64,000 bases of DNA, from assembly GCA_941918925.1 (NCBI GenBank), contig OW799237.1, positions 56,901,997 to 56,965,996 on the forward strand, given 5' to 3'. This document shows positions 11,191 through 20,999 of this stretch, piece after piece (within the stretch, counting starts at the first letter, position 1; each line of letters starts with the position of its first letter). Below the pieces are notes generated by a model, which made no database searches, was not told the origin of the DNA, and saw nothing but the letters and a program-made list of their open reading frames with translations. This DNA is from Phyto melanocephala. Its lineage: Eukaryota > Arthropoda > Insecta > Diptera > Rhinophoridae. Both the position numbers and the translations under genes were made by a program.

Positions 11191-12552
11191 CGCTGATTCA
11201 AAGGAATTTAAGGTATTTCAAAGCTTTAAGGTAATGTAATATGTTTATAAATTTATCACCACCTGTCCATTTTGAAAACTGAAAATATTTTACGTGTCAC
11301 CAATTTAATGTTAGTTTAACTTAAAGTTAACTTTACTTTTGTCTATAATAGCACGAAAAAGAATAAAAGATTTTTATTTGCAAGTCATTTATAAAAAAAA
11401 ATCCGTTTTTAGTGTAGAACTATGATTATGAGCCATTATCTTTAAACAAATATCAATATTTGATTATAAAATCAAATAAAGCTTTCTTCAAGGTTTCAGT
11501 TTTTTTCTTTTTTTTTTTTTTGTTTTGCCTTTTTTTTTTTGTTATTTTTCAAATCATTTTTTTTTTAGTAATTGTTCTGGATTTTAATTTTAAGAAGTCT
11601 ATTTAGTAATATTGTTCTTAAAAAAAAATTTTCTAATTTGGTTGAAAAGTTAAGAATACAAAAATAACCTGTGGTTAATTTGTCGTCACTTATTACTTTT
11701 TTTACTAACGATTTTTCGATTCACTAAATACTTTTTAACGATACTAGACATGTGTTACATTAAAGTGGCATCTTTGTCATAAAAGGTGTCTAAATAAATT
11801 CACCGCCAACACTATTCCCACAGGTAATCGCGACAAGCCAAGACTTAAACAAGTGGGTTTTGAGTTAGGTATAAAGTTTAACTTTTTTTCGATAAAAAAA
11901 ACAACAACAATTATTATCTTTTAAATAACAGTAACAACTGTCGTTAAAATATGTTACTGAATACCGAAATCGATAAAATTGTTGTTAACTTTTTTAACGA
12001 TACGATTACGGTTTAAAAAAGTGAACCGCCCTATTGATAAGGGTTTTGGTAACGTTTACGCATATATTTAAAAATTTGTTAATCAAAAAGTTTTTTTGCT
12101 AAAGTGCGCTTTAACTTATTGCAAAGAAATAAAACTAGAAATTTACTTGAGCCAATTTAAATCAATAAATATTGACTTAAGCAACAACACAAATAGAAAA
12201 CAAAATTAATTTTAAATAAGAAAATTGCACCAAAAATATATTAAGTGTACCACTAGACTTTCGATTGTAGCAAATTTGGTACAATTGTACCACAAATCAT
12301 AATTATGGTTCTTCTAGGCTTTTTTCTCCTGGAATTAAGCTTGCTATTCTTAGTTTTGAATCATTAAATTTAATTAATATTATATTTCAGATAACAGAAA
12401 AATATAACTTTAAAGTTCTGAACACTACTTATGAATTGGATGACCATTTTCTGATATCTTATCATTAGAGATTTAATAGTTGTTTCAATCACTGTTTTTT
12501 TAACTGTTTGACCGTCTATTTTTAAGCCCTTTCATATTGTGGGACACCTTTT
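11191..12552. other. AT-rich stretch, no gene seen
   Basis: Only poly-T tracts (11500-11570), scattered short repeats and no supported frame. It separates the transposase remnants from the satellite that follows. Confidence 0.45.
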
Positions 12553-13510
12553 TTGTGCTCTTCAATGTTCTTTTCTCAAAAACCCAATGCCTCTTCACTG
12601 GTCATAGTTCCGGAAAATTTGGGGGATTGGCCCCTTTGGTACAAAAACTATATTATTGTTTTGGTTCCACTTCCAAAATCCCTCACAGAAATTTCATATG
12701 AAAAAATATCAATTTTCAATAATTTTTTAAAAACTTCACAAAATCAATTCAGGAATTCCACATCCATAGTGTGGTAGTAATGGCCCTTGGCTATGCTTTC
12801 CATATAGTGGTATTGCGTGCCGTCTCCATATTTGCCCACAATGACCAAAATCCCTCACAGAAATTTCATATGAAAAAATATCAATTTTCAATAATTTTTT
12901 AAAAACTTCACAAAATCAATTCAGGAATTCCACTTCCATAATGTGGTAGTAATGGCCCTTGGCTATGCTTTCCATATAGTGGTATTGCGCGTCGTCTCCA
13001 TATTTGCCCACAATGACCAAAATCCCTCACAGAAATTTCATATGAAAAAATATCAATTTTCAAACATTTTTTTAAAAACTTCACAAAATCAATTCAGGAA
13101 TTTCACATCCATAGTGTGGTAGTAATGGCCCTTGGCTATGCTTTCCATATAGTGGTATTGCGCGTCGTCTCCATATTTGCCCACAATGACCAAAATCCCT
13201 CACAGAAATTTCATATGAAAAAATATCAATTTTCAATAATTTTTTAAAAACTTCACAAAATCAATTCAGGAATTCCACTTCCATAATGTGGTAGCAATGG
13301 CCCCTGGCTATACTTTCCATATAGTGGTGTTGCGTGCCGTCTCCATATTTGCCCACAATGACCAAAATCCCTCACAGAAATTTTATATGAAAAAAAAATT
13401 TTTTCAATAATTTTTTAAAAACTTCACAAAATCAATTCAGGAATTCCACTTCCATAGTGTGGTAGTAATGGCCTCTGGCTATACTTTCCACATAGTGGTA
13501 TTGTGTGCCA
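12553..13510. repeat. Satellite array, about 173-bp period, 5 units
   Basis: The block 'ccaaaatccctcacag' recurs near 12673, 12845, 13018, 13190 and 13363, giving a 172-173 bp period. Other shared marks are 'catatgaaaaaa', 'aacttcacaaaatcaattca' and 'ctttccatatagtggt'. Units differ by scattered substitutions. Open frames through it are not genes. Confidence 0.88.
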
Positions 13511-13981
13511 ACTTTGTATATTCGAAAAAACATAAATATTTTATTCAAAAATCACTCTTTATAAAGGTGTTATTATTTTCACCTAAAAAATGTTATATTA
13601 AATATTTTTAATCATTGGTTGCTTCAGAGGTGTGTTCTATAAATTCAGTTTTTTTTTTTTTTTTTTTGAATATTCCTATATAAAAATATCTTTAATTATA
13701 AAAAACAACTAAATTTAGAGTAATAACATTAGTTCTGTTAAGTAGTTAACATAGCTCTGTTAACTTATTAGGTTTGTGTCTAGGGTTTCAAATTTCAAAT
13801 TTATCTTCACACACATTATTCATTTAGTATATGTTCATGTATTTAAAATTCAACATTAAGGGAAAACGTGGCTGCCAGATTTTATGATTAAGGCGTTTAA
13901 ATGATTTAGTGCATGTTTTGTTATTTATTTTATGTATAAAAAATAGTAATGCTTTTTTAAAGTATTTTATTTATTATTATC
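13511..13981. other. No gene seen
   Basis: AT-rich sequence with a T run at 13651-13667 and no recognisable coding sequence. Confidence 0.4.
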
Positions 13982-14227
13982 ATATTGTTTTTATTTCTTC
14001 GAGCTAAAGATCACTTTTTTTATAAAAATTATTATTTTATTCCAATATTTCGCTACCACATTGGGTAGCTTCTTCAGGGAAAGTTTTTACAATTTATAAC
14101 AATTAACAATTAAAATATAAAAATTGTTCAAAAAATTTGTTTTTGTTTGTGGTAGCGAAATATCGGAATAAAATAATAATTTTTATAAAAAAAAGTGATC
14201 TTTAGCTCGAAGAAATAAAAACAATAT
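13982..14227. mobile_element. Foldback MITE, 246 bp
   Basis: Inverted arms of about 79 bp (13982-14060 and 14148-14227) contain 'cttcgagctaaagatcac' and 'atatttcgctaccaca' near-identically in opposite orientation. They enclose about 90 bp. There is no coding potential, and no obvious target duplication was resolved. Confidence 0.72.
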
Positions 14228-14843
14228 ATTAATAGAAAATGATCGCAGAAATTTACATAATATTTATTATTATCTATAAAATTTTAAATACATTAAATTA
14301 AAAATTAATTAAAGAGCGCACTCAGCCATTTAAAAAATTGTTCTTATGTGCATCTTTAGCATCATAGAATATAATTGTGTGTTTGTTGTAAAATTTGTTT
14401 TCAAAAATGTATAAATATATAAAAAGTAAATTCTGTGTCTAAGTCGCACAATGAAATAACGGACTGCGCTGCGTTGCCATTGGTCAATATTTTTGTAAAA
14501 ATGTTTACATATAAATAAAATTGACGTATACAAAAATTGTGATTCGTTAGCCTGTCGCATTCATTATATATTTTAATTAAAATTTTTTACGAAAATTTTT
14601 CTTGTAATAACTTTTAAATTCATTTTATTTCATAATGAATTTACATGTTTACTTAAATATACGATCATTGATTTTTTCCTAAACCATCTGGCAACGCTGC
14701 TTGAAATATTACTACGAATGACGAGTGCTGCGAGTAAACACTTGCGCACTCAGGCAATTATAACTCTAGGTCGGCGAAGGGCAGATGAGAACATTGAATA
14801 AAAAAGAGTAAATTAATTGTAGTATATTTACGAAACAATACAA
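14228..14843. other. No gene seen
   Basis: Non-coding by eye. The right edge carries the 8-bp TACAGAAC duplicated by insertion of the hAT-type element that begins at 14852. Confidence 0.4.
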
Positions 14844-15454
14844 TACAGAACCATAGCTGCCAGATTTGACGATTTATCGTCATTTTGACGATTTGACGAT
14901 TTATGCTATGTTTTTGACGATTTTCAAGAATTCAAGTTTGCAACATTTTTCATTACTTCTATATCAACCTTAAACTAAATAAAAATAATTTGTAACGGTT
15001 TTTTATGTTATTAATAATAGAACAGAGTGAAAGAGATACATCGATTACACTGTGCTAGTTGAAAAAACAGACAAGCCGGGCACCTAGCGTTTTAACATAA
15101 TTCGGGTACGCTGAATCCAGTGGCGCCCACGGTTTTTTAAGATTGGCTCTGGTTTTCGAGATATACCGTTATTTCGAAAATGGAGGAGGTTGCACAACAT
15201 ATGTTCGCGTAACTCAAAAACGCTTTAGCTTATTGAAAAAACTTAAAAAACCGAAATTCCGCAATAAAATTTCCTTTAAGAAAAGTCGTTTTAGAAACAT
15301 AATTTTTTTTTTGAAAAAAAAATTAATTTTTTTATAAAAATTTCGAAATTTTTATTTTTTTTAAATTCATAAAAAATTGAAAAATTCAGCTAGGCTTCTA
15401 ATTTTTTGCAGACATATAAAAAACAAAGCTGCAAACAAAACAAGCCATAAATAA

Positions 15455-16061
15455 CACTGCTCGACAAAAAATAATTTTTTTTCTTCCCGTTAATTAAAAC
15501 TATGTGGTCTATGTGGATTTTGATGCGCTGAACTCAAATCCGTAATCGGTTTTTTTCCATCAGATCGGTATTTTTTTTATGGGCGTGCCAAATTTTTTCC
15601 CCTAAATTAGGTTTCGGTTTTCAAAAGTAAAACACCAGAAGATGTGTTTTCTCTATCTCTTATCGTTTTGGAATTATTTAAAAATTAATGGAGATAAAAA
15701 AAATTTTTCGTGCCAAATTCGTAATATTTTTCAATTTAAAAATATAATTAAAAAAAATATAAAGCAAATATTCAACATTTTGCACTTTTTTCTGAGAACT
15801 ACTTATCTTAAAAATAAAAAAAGCCGCAAGCCATAAAAATCGGTTAAAAAATGTAGATTTTATTGTCAATTTACCGCAGGTACCCAATATTGTAATGCAA
15901 CCAGCCCTACAGCATTTCGTTAGGTGAGCAGGTAATGGAACTGAAGTACAACGGTATTTTGTATGGTTCTTAGAATTAAAAATTATAACATAGTATTTTT
16001 CAATTACCTGTGATTTCAAATTATTGGGTACCTGCGGTAAATTGACAATAAAATCTACACC
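15455..16061 (+). mobile_element. Inserted end fragment of the 39.8-44.8 kb element family
   Basis: It starts CACTGCTCGACAAAAAATAA after TAA and matches the reverse complement of the right end of the element at 39814-44763: shared 'cccgttaattaaaactatgt', 'tccatcagatcgg', 'aaaacaccagaagatgtg' and 'accgcaggtacccaatattg'. Near 16023-16061 a short inverted copy of 15852-15890 occurs, so the fragment ends in a small foldback. The insertion point lies inside the left arm of the host element, since the matching right arm is uninterrupted ('caagctataaacaatt'). Confidence 0.7.
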
Positions 16062-16148
16062 TGGAAAAGTTAGAAATATTATTCGTCCTGGGTTTTTTTT
16101 TACAAAACATGGTCATGAAGGTCTCGACTGGTACTTTGATTAAAACAA

Positions 16149-16169
16149 TCTATATATATAAAAGTGAAA

Positions 16170-16200
<31 letters not shown>

Positions 16201-17020
16201 CTATAGACTCTGAAACTGTAAAACCGATCGGGCTCAAACTTTGGTAAGTTGTTGTACACATACCGGGGAGTGTTTATGGATGAAAAAAAGTGGGCGGGGC
16301 CACGCCCATAAAAAATTAGTTATCAGTTTTAGCTACTTGCACTTGACCGATTTTTCTGAAACTTTGCACACATATCGAGCTGTCATGACTAAATAATTTC
16401 GTGATAAGAAAAGTGGGCGGGGCCACGCCCTTAAAAAAGTTTTAATTTTGAGGTACTTGCACTGGACCGATTTTTCTGAAACTTTGCACACATATTAAGC
16501 TGTCGTGACTTTATAATTTTGTGATTAAAAAAGTGGGCGGGGCCACGCCCATAAAAAAGGCTATTATTTTGAGGTACTTGCACCAGACTGATTTTTCTGA
16601 AACTTTGCACACATATTGAGCTGTCATGACTAAATAATTTCGTGATTAGAAAAGTGGGCAGTGCCACGCCCATAAAAAAAAGGTATAATTTTGAAGTACT
16701 TGCACTGGACCGATTATTCTGAAACTTTGCACACATATTGAGCTGTTATGACTTTACAATTTCGTGATAAGAAAAGTGGGCAGGGCCACGCCCATAAAAA
16801 CAATTTTGATTTTGAGGTACTTGCACTGGTCCGATTCTTCTGAAACTTTGCACACATATTGAGCTGTTATGACTTCACAATTTCGTGACTAGAAAAGTGG
16901 GCAATGCCACGCCCATAAAAAAATTATAATTTTTAGGTTTTTTCACTTGATATTCAATTAAAATTCAGAATGCATTTCGATTCATTAAGGGGCGTAGCAA
17001 CGCGCGCCGGGTTTGGCTAG
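16149..17020 (+). mobile_element. Non-autonomous Helitron, 872 bp
   Basis: It begins TCTATATATATAAAAGTG and ends in a GC-rich hairpin-like 'gcaacgcgcgccgggtttgg' followed by CTAG. It sits between A and T with no target duplication. TC...CTRR ends, a subterminal GC-rich stem and an A|T insertion site are the Helitron signature. A (TG)n microsatellite is at 16170-16197. The interior is a six-unit tandem array. No Rep/helicase protein is encoded, so an autonomous partner must have moved it. It landed just upstream of the promoter of the 542-aa gene. Confidence 0.82.
16280..16925. repeat. Tandem array inside the Helitron, about 121-bp period, 6 units
   Basis: The palindromic core GTGGGCGGGGCCACGCCC recurs near 16288, 16413, 16533, 16654, 16775 and 16896. 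Each copy is followed by 'gaggtacttgcact' and 'ctgaaactttgcacacat'. Repeats encode a meaningless repetitive peptide on the minus strand. Tandem satellite-like arrays inside Helitrons are known in insects. Confidence 0.85.
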
Positions 17021-17025
17021 TTACA

Positions 17026-17056
17026 GTATAAATAAGAGTTCCTCAACCCCTTCACT
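17026..17056 (+). promoter_or_regulatory. Core promoter: TATA box and initiator
   Basis: TATAAATA at 17027-17034 lies about 27 bases upstream of TTCACTG (around 17054), which resembles an arthropod initiator (TCA-type). The spacing fits a TATA-Inr promoter. The start codon of the 542-aa gene follows about 90 bases later. The Helitron ends only 6 bases upstream of the TATA box, so upstream sequence has been displaced. Confidence 0.5.
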
Positions 17057-17145
17057 GTCATATGGAAAGTGCTTGCGAAAGTGATTAGTGAATTTTAAAG
17101 CCTCTGACAGTCTTTTATCTAAACAGTTATATTGAAATATCTAAG

Positions 17146-18840
17146 ATGGAGGCGTGTAAAAAGTTTAATTACTTTTGTTATGTGTGTGGGAAATATAAAA
17201 ATATGCCAAGTCGCCGTAAAATCACTACTGAAACAAGTACCTTGTATGAATCATATTTTTCTTTAAGGGTTAAATATGGTAAGAGTTGGACACCATCAAT
17301 AGTGTGTACACACTGCATTTACCATTTAAATAAGTGGGAAAAAAATGGAGACGCCATGCCATTTGGTGTTCCAATGATTTGGAGAGATCCCATAGTTCAT
17401 GTTGAAGATGAGTGTTATGCGTGCATAAATTATACAGCGGGTATAAACAGAAGAAAAATGACTTATATGTCTTATACTGAAACAGCATATGCTCGATTTC
17501 CGCTGCCACATTCTGATGAAATTACTGTTCCGGGTAGCCATATACCAACAGAACATATTCCCTCAATAATTCATTCTGTTGAAGCGGATAGCCCAGCTTT
17601 TTCAATGTATCAACCGTCATGCATCACGGTTCCATGCAGTCACAATGAAATCACGCAAGATCGTCTGGATATAATGGTACGGCGTCTAAAATTATCTCAA
17701 AGACAGAGCATTCTCTTGGCAAAAGAGTTAAAACGAGCTAATATTTTAGCACCAGGTGTACAAACATACGGGGCTATCAATCGCCATAGACGATTTACGA
17801 CTTTTTTTAAATCTATTGAGAATAATTCTATTGCGTATTGTACTGACATCCGCGGATTGGTTTTAACAATGCAAAATGAATATAATCCTGGAGATTGGCG
17901 CTTATTCATTGATTCTTCCAAAAGTAGCTTAAAAGCAGTTTTGCTACATGTCACTAATTTAAAAAGTCCTATTCCGATAGCACTTAGCACAAATACTAAA
18001 GAGACATACGCATCAATGAAAAAAATAATACAGTTAATTAAATATGAAGACCACAAGTGGAAAATATGCGCAGATTTAAAAGTGGTAGCTCTTTTAAGAG
18101 GCATGCAATTGGGCTATACTAAAAATATGTACTTCATGTGCTTATGGAATACGCGTTTCGATGGCGACCAGTACAATACACGGGATTGGGCTTTACGAGA
18201 GGAAAGCAGATTGCATAGAAACAATGTTATTGAATTACCACTTGTGTCGATGGAAAAGATTTTGCTTCCTCCACTCCACATCAAACTGGGTATTGTAAAA
18301 AATTTTATAAAAGCATTGAGCCCAGATGGTGTTGCTTTTACCGAATTGCACCGAATTTTTCCACGATTAAGCGGCATGAAAGTAAAAGAAGGTATGAACT
18401 CTAACTACTTTATTAAATTAGATTTATATTTCATTTCATAATGTTTCTATTTTACAGGAATTCTTAATGGACCGGACATTCGCCGTCTTATGAAGGACCA
18501 TCAATTTGAGGTTGCATTGAATGATATCGAGCTATTGGCCTGGAATTGTGTGAAATCAGTAATAGAAAATGTATTAGGAAATCATCGGTCTGAAAACTGG
18601 CGAATTTTAATCAAAAATATGCTAACCGCATTTAAAAACTTAAACGTTAGAATGTCATTGAAAATACATTTTTTGCATTGCCATGCCGAAAAATTTAATG
18701 AACAATCACCAGCCGAGTCTGATGAACATGGCGAGAGATTTCACCAAGTAACAGCCAGGCTCGAACACTGGTATAGCAGCAAACAACTTGATTCGCTATT
18801 AGGGGATATTTGTTGGAATCTGCAGGAGGAAGAAGAATAA
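17146..18840 (+). CDS. Putative DDE-type transposase of uncharacterised family, 542 aa, one intron
   Basis: Exon 1 is 17146-18391 and exon 2 is 18458-18840, with a 66-base intron (GTATGA...TTTTACAG) that joins KVKEG to ILNGPD in frame. The N-terminus has Cys pairs CYVC (11,14), CTHC (54,57) and CYAC (90,93) with MPFGVPMIW between the last two, suggesting a zinc-binding DNA-recognition domain. Later come WRLFIDSSKSSLKAVLLH (Asp256), WKICADLKVV (Asp310), LLPPLHIKLG and DEHGERFHQ (Glu508, His511). The Asp-Asp spacing of 54 and the distant Glu would fit an RNase H-fold nuclease with an inserted domain; this is inference. I know the sequence as a widespread repetitive protein of arthropods and cnidarians with no settled name. 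The gene lies inside long inverted repeats, and the frame has no damage. Decayed relatives lie at 40497-43000 and 10868-11190, and all retain the key blocks that can be read. Confidence 0.78.
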
Positions 18841-19214
18841 ATTTCTAAATAAAAACTACTTAACAACAAAAAATTTTTAGTTTGGTTATATAAAAAATTC
18901 AAAAATTTCATCTTTTCTGAAAAAATCAAAAGTTGTAGACAGACTTTAATCACAAATAGCTTATTTTGCACCTGCGCAACTTTATTTTTCATTCCCATCA
19001 TTTGTTTCTAAGGCCTAGGATTCACTCCTAGGGGGATAAAATGTATGACCGACCTCCAATGTTTTTTGTTCTTAACATTTTCTTAAATTATACTTTCCCT
19101 TTATCACCATCCCTTAGGGGGGCCCCAATACAAATGTTGCGTTTTATGAAATTCTTAGATTAATTAAAATTTGTCGACTTTTGTGAATAAAATCAAAAGT
19201 TGCAAACATATTTT
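18841..19214. other. 3' untranslated region and interior of the transposon
   Basis: An AATAAA-like signal (aaataaaaac) occurs within about 10 bases of the stop codon. A small imperfect hairpin around 'cctaggattcactcctaggg' (19012-19034) follows. No further gene is seen before the right inverted repeat. Confidence 0.45.
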
Positions 19215-19838
19215 AATTGTTTATAGCTTGTTTTGTTTGCAGCTTTGTTTTTTATATGTCTGCAAAAAATTAGAAGCCTAGCTGAATTTTTCAATTTTTT
19301 ATGAATTTAAAAAAAAATTAAAAATTTCGAAATTTTTATAAAAAAATTAATTTTTTTTTCAAAAAAAAAAATTATGTTTCTAAAACGACTGCGAATGTTA
19401 GAAAGAGGTTTTACTTTTCTTAAAGGAAATTTTATTGCGGAATTTCGGTTTTTAAGTTTTTTCAATAAGCTAAAGCGTTTTTGAGTTACGCGAACATATG
19501 TTGTGCAACCTCCTCCATTTTCGAAATAACGGTATATCTCGAAAACCAGAGCCAATCTTAAAAAACCGTGGGCACCACTGGATTCAGCGTACCCGAATTA
19601 TGTTAAAACGCTAGGTGCCCAGCTTGTCACGAAAAAAAAGTGTCAATTTCATGCACAGTGTTATTATTTAATGTGTTTGTGTGGGTAATTTTTCCACTTT
19701 GTACATTTTTAACATAGTATATGCCACATTTTATCAACTGATACCTACAACATGAACAAATATAAATTTGGAAATGCGTTTAAAACAATTTTAGTTTTTT
19801 AAGTAAATTTATTTAAATTATTTAAGTGACAAATTAAT

Positions 19839-20136
19839 ATGCTTAAATACTTCAAAAAAATGGTAAGCTCTTTTTAATCATACAATCAAACATTATATTT
19901 TTAATAGAAAACCAAGATGATGAAAATTCTTGCAGCTCTTCCTCTGTAAGTAGAAATTTCATCCATTTTTTATACAAAACTTTGTAGTAGCTAAAATGAA
20001 ATTTTAATGGTGTTTTTTACAGGTAACGAACAAGAAGAGGAAAATTAAGGAAGACTGGTTTGCAGATTCAGAAATAAGTTTATGGGCTAAACGATGTAGT
20101 TTATTTTGGCGTTGTGCTCGTCTTACGCTTGCCTAA
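19839..20136 (+). pseudogene. Spliced-looking N-terminal remnant of the hAT-type element
   Basis: Three short exon-like blocks have consensus splice sites: 19839-19862 (donor GTAAGC), 19908-19945 (acceptor TTAATAG, donor GTAAGT) and 20023-20136 (acceptor TTTTTTACAG, stop TAA). Blocks 2 and 3 read ENQDDENSCSSSS then TNKKRKIKEDWFADSEISLW, acidic/Ser-rich then basic. The apparent ATG block joins out of frame with the rest, so either the true start is elsewhere or the gene is broken. It lies in the hAT-type element's own sequence and is too short for a transposase. Confidence 0.4.
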
Positions 20137-20999
20137 AGCTACCTTAATCGGTAGAAACTTTAGAAAGAAACGATTATAATTATTTATCAATTAGTCTGAA
20201 TTAGATGCAGCCGATTCATTATTTATTATTTTTTGTATTTATATACATATTAATATTTATTTTTCGAAATTAATTCTAAATTGTATTATATTTATTGTCA
20301 TGTTCTTAACTTAAAAGGGTCTAATATAACCATTGATCTCTCTGGATTTAAAAAGTTTGTTATGTTATGCATTAAATAAAAAATGTTTTGTTTTGAAAAA
20401 TGCGTTTTTTTATTTTGACGTTTTATGACGGCTTGAGTAAACTATTTGACGATTTTGCCGATTTTTTTCCCCAAATTGGACGATTTTGCCCCTATTTTAT
20501 CTGGCAGCTATGTACAGAACTCATATAAATGTCAATGTGTTTGCTTAAGGCTCGTATGTTGCAAACACAATTTCTTACGAGCCTGGCGAGTACATGCAAA
20601 AGCAATAGGATGTATTAACAACACCGCAACTCGTTTTAAGGCAAGTATCATAAAAACGGGTGCTCGTTGCAGTACTCTGTTACAAATCTATTGACCTATC
20701 TATTGAGTTTTATAACGTTTTAAATTTTAAATAGAAAAAGCCACTGTGCGGAATGAATTTTCGTACATTTTGATCTATAACTCCTTTCGTAATGTATAGA
20801 TTTAAGCAATTTTCCAAAAAAGTTTTTTTTTAGACAGGATATATAAGTACATATGAAATTTTATATCTCTACGTCAATGCGTTTAGACAAAATCGCATTT
20901 TATTCAATGTTGTAAGAACTTTTTTTTAACTACTCTTGCATTAAAAGCTATAACTATCTTTCTTATATACCGATTTAGCCCATTTTCAATACCAAAATA

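Larger units (their letters stand above)
15070..19628. mobile_element. 4.56-kb inverted-repeat transposon carrying the 542-aa gene
   Basis: Terminal inverted repeats of about 400 bp begin GACAAGC(C/T)GGGCACCTAG and continue 'cgttttaacataattcgggt'. The arms (15070-15454 and about 19215-19628) are near-identical apart from small indels such as about 26 bases extra in the right arm. Between them lie an inserted fragment of a related element (15455-16061), a Helitron (16149-17020), a core promoter and the two-exon gene 17146-18840. A clean target duplication was not resolved: the flanks read 'aaaaaaca' and 'acgaaaaa'. It was itself inserted into the hAT-type element 14852-20512. Confidence 0.82.
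14852..20512. mobile_element. hAT-type element with 8-bp duplication, host of nested elements
   Basis: The ends are short inverted repeats CATAGCTGCCAGAT... and ...ATCTGGCAGCTATG (the right end reads 'ttatctggcagctatg'). Both are followed inward by several copies of 'ttgacgattt'. A perfect 8-bp direct repeat TACAGAAC flanks it (14844-14851 and 20513-20520), the length made by hAT transposases. Most of its interior is a later 4.56-kb insertion; about 1.1 kb of its own sequence remains, including a spliced-looking N-terminal coding remnant at 19839-20136. It is non-autonomous as seen. Confidence 0.82.

Noticed and set aside
15143..15337. Frame starting MALVFEIYRYFENGGGCT in both inverted arms (also 19307-19555)
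   Set aside because: It is the same terminal-repeat DNA read inward twice; it runs into poly-A/T and diverges, so it is not credible as a gene.
16431..16736. Repetitive 101-codon frame on the minus strand
   Set aside because: It follows the 121-bp Helitron array period and is a repeat artefact.
17270..18377. Several antisense frames opposite the 542-aa gene
   Set aside because: They are shadows of a strongly conserved sense gene and have no motifs.
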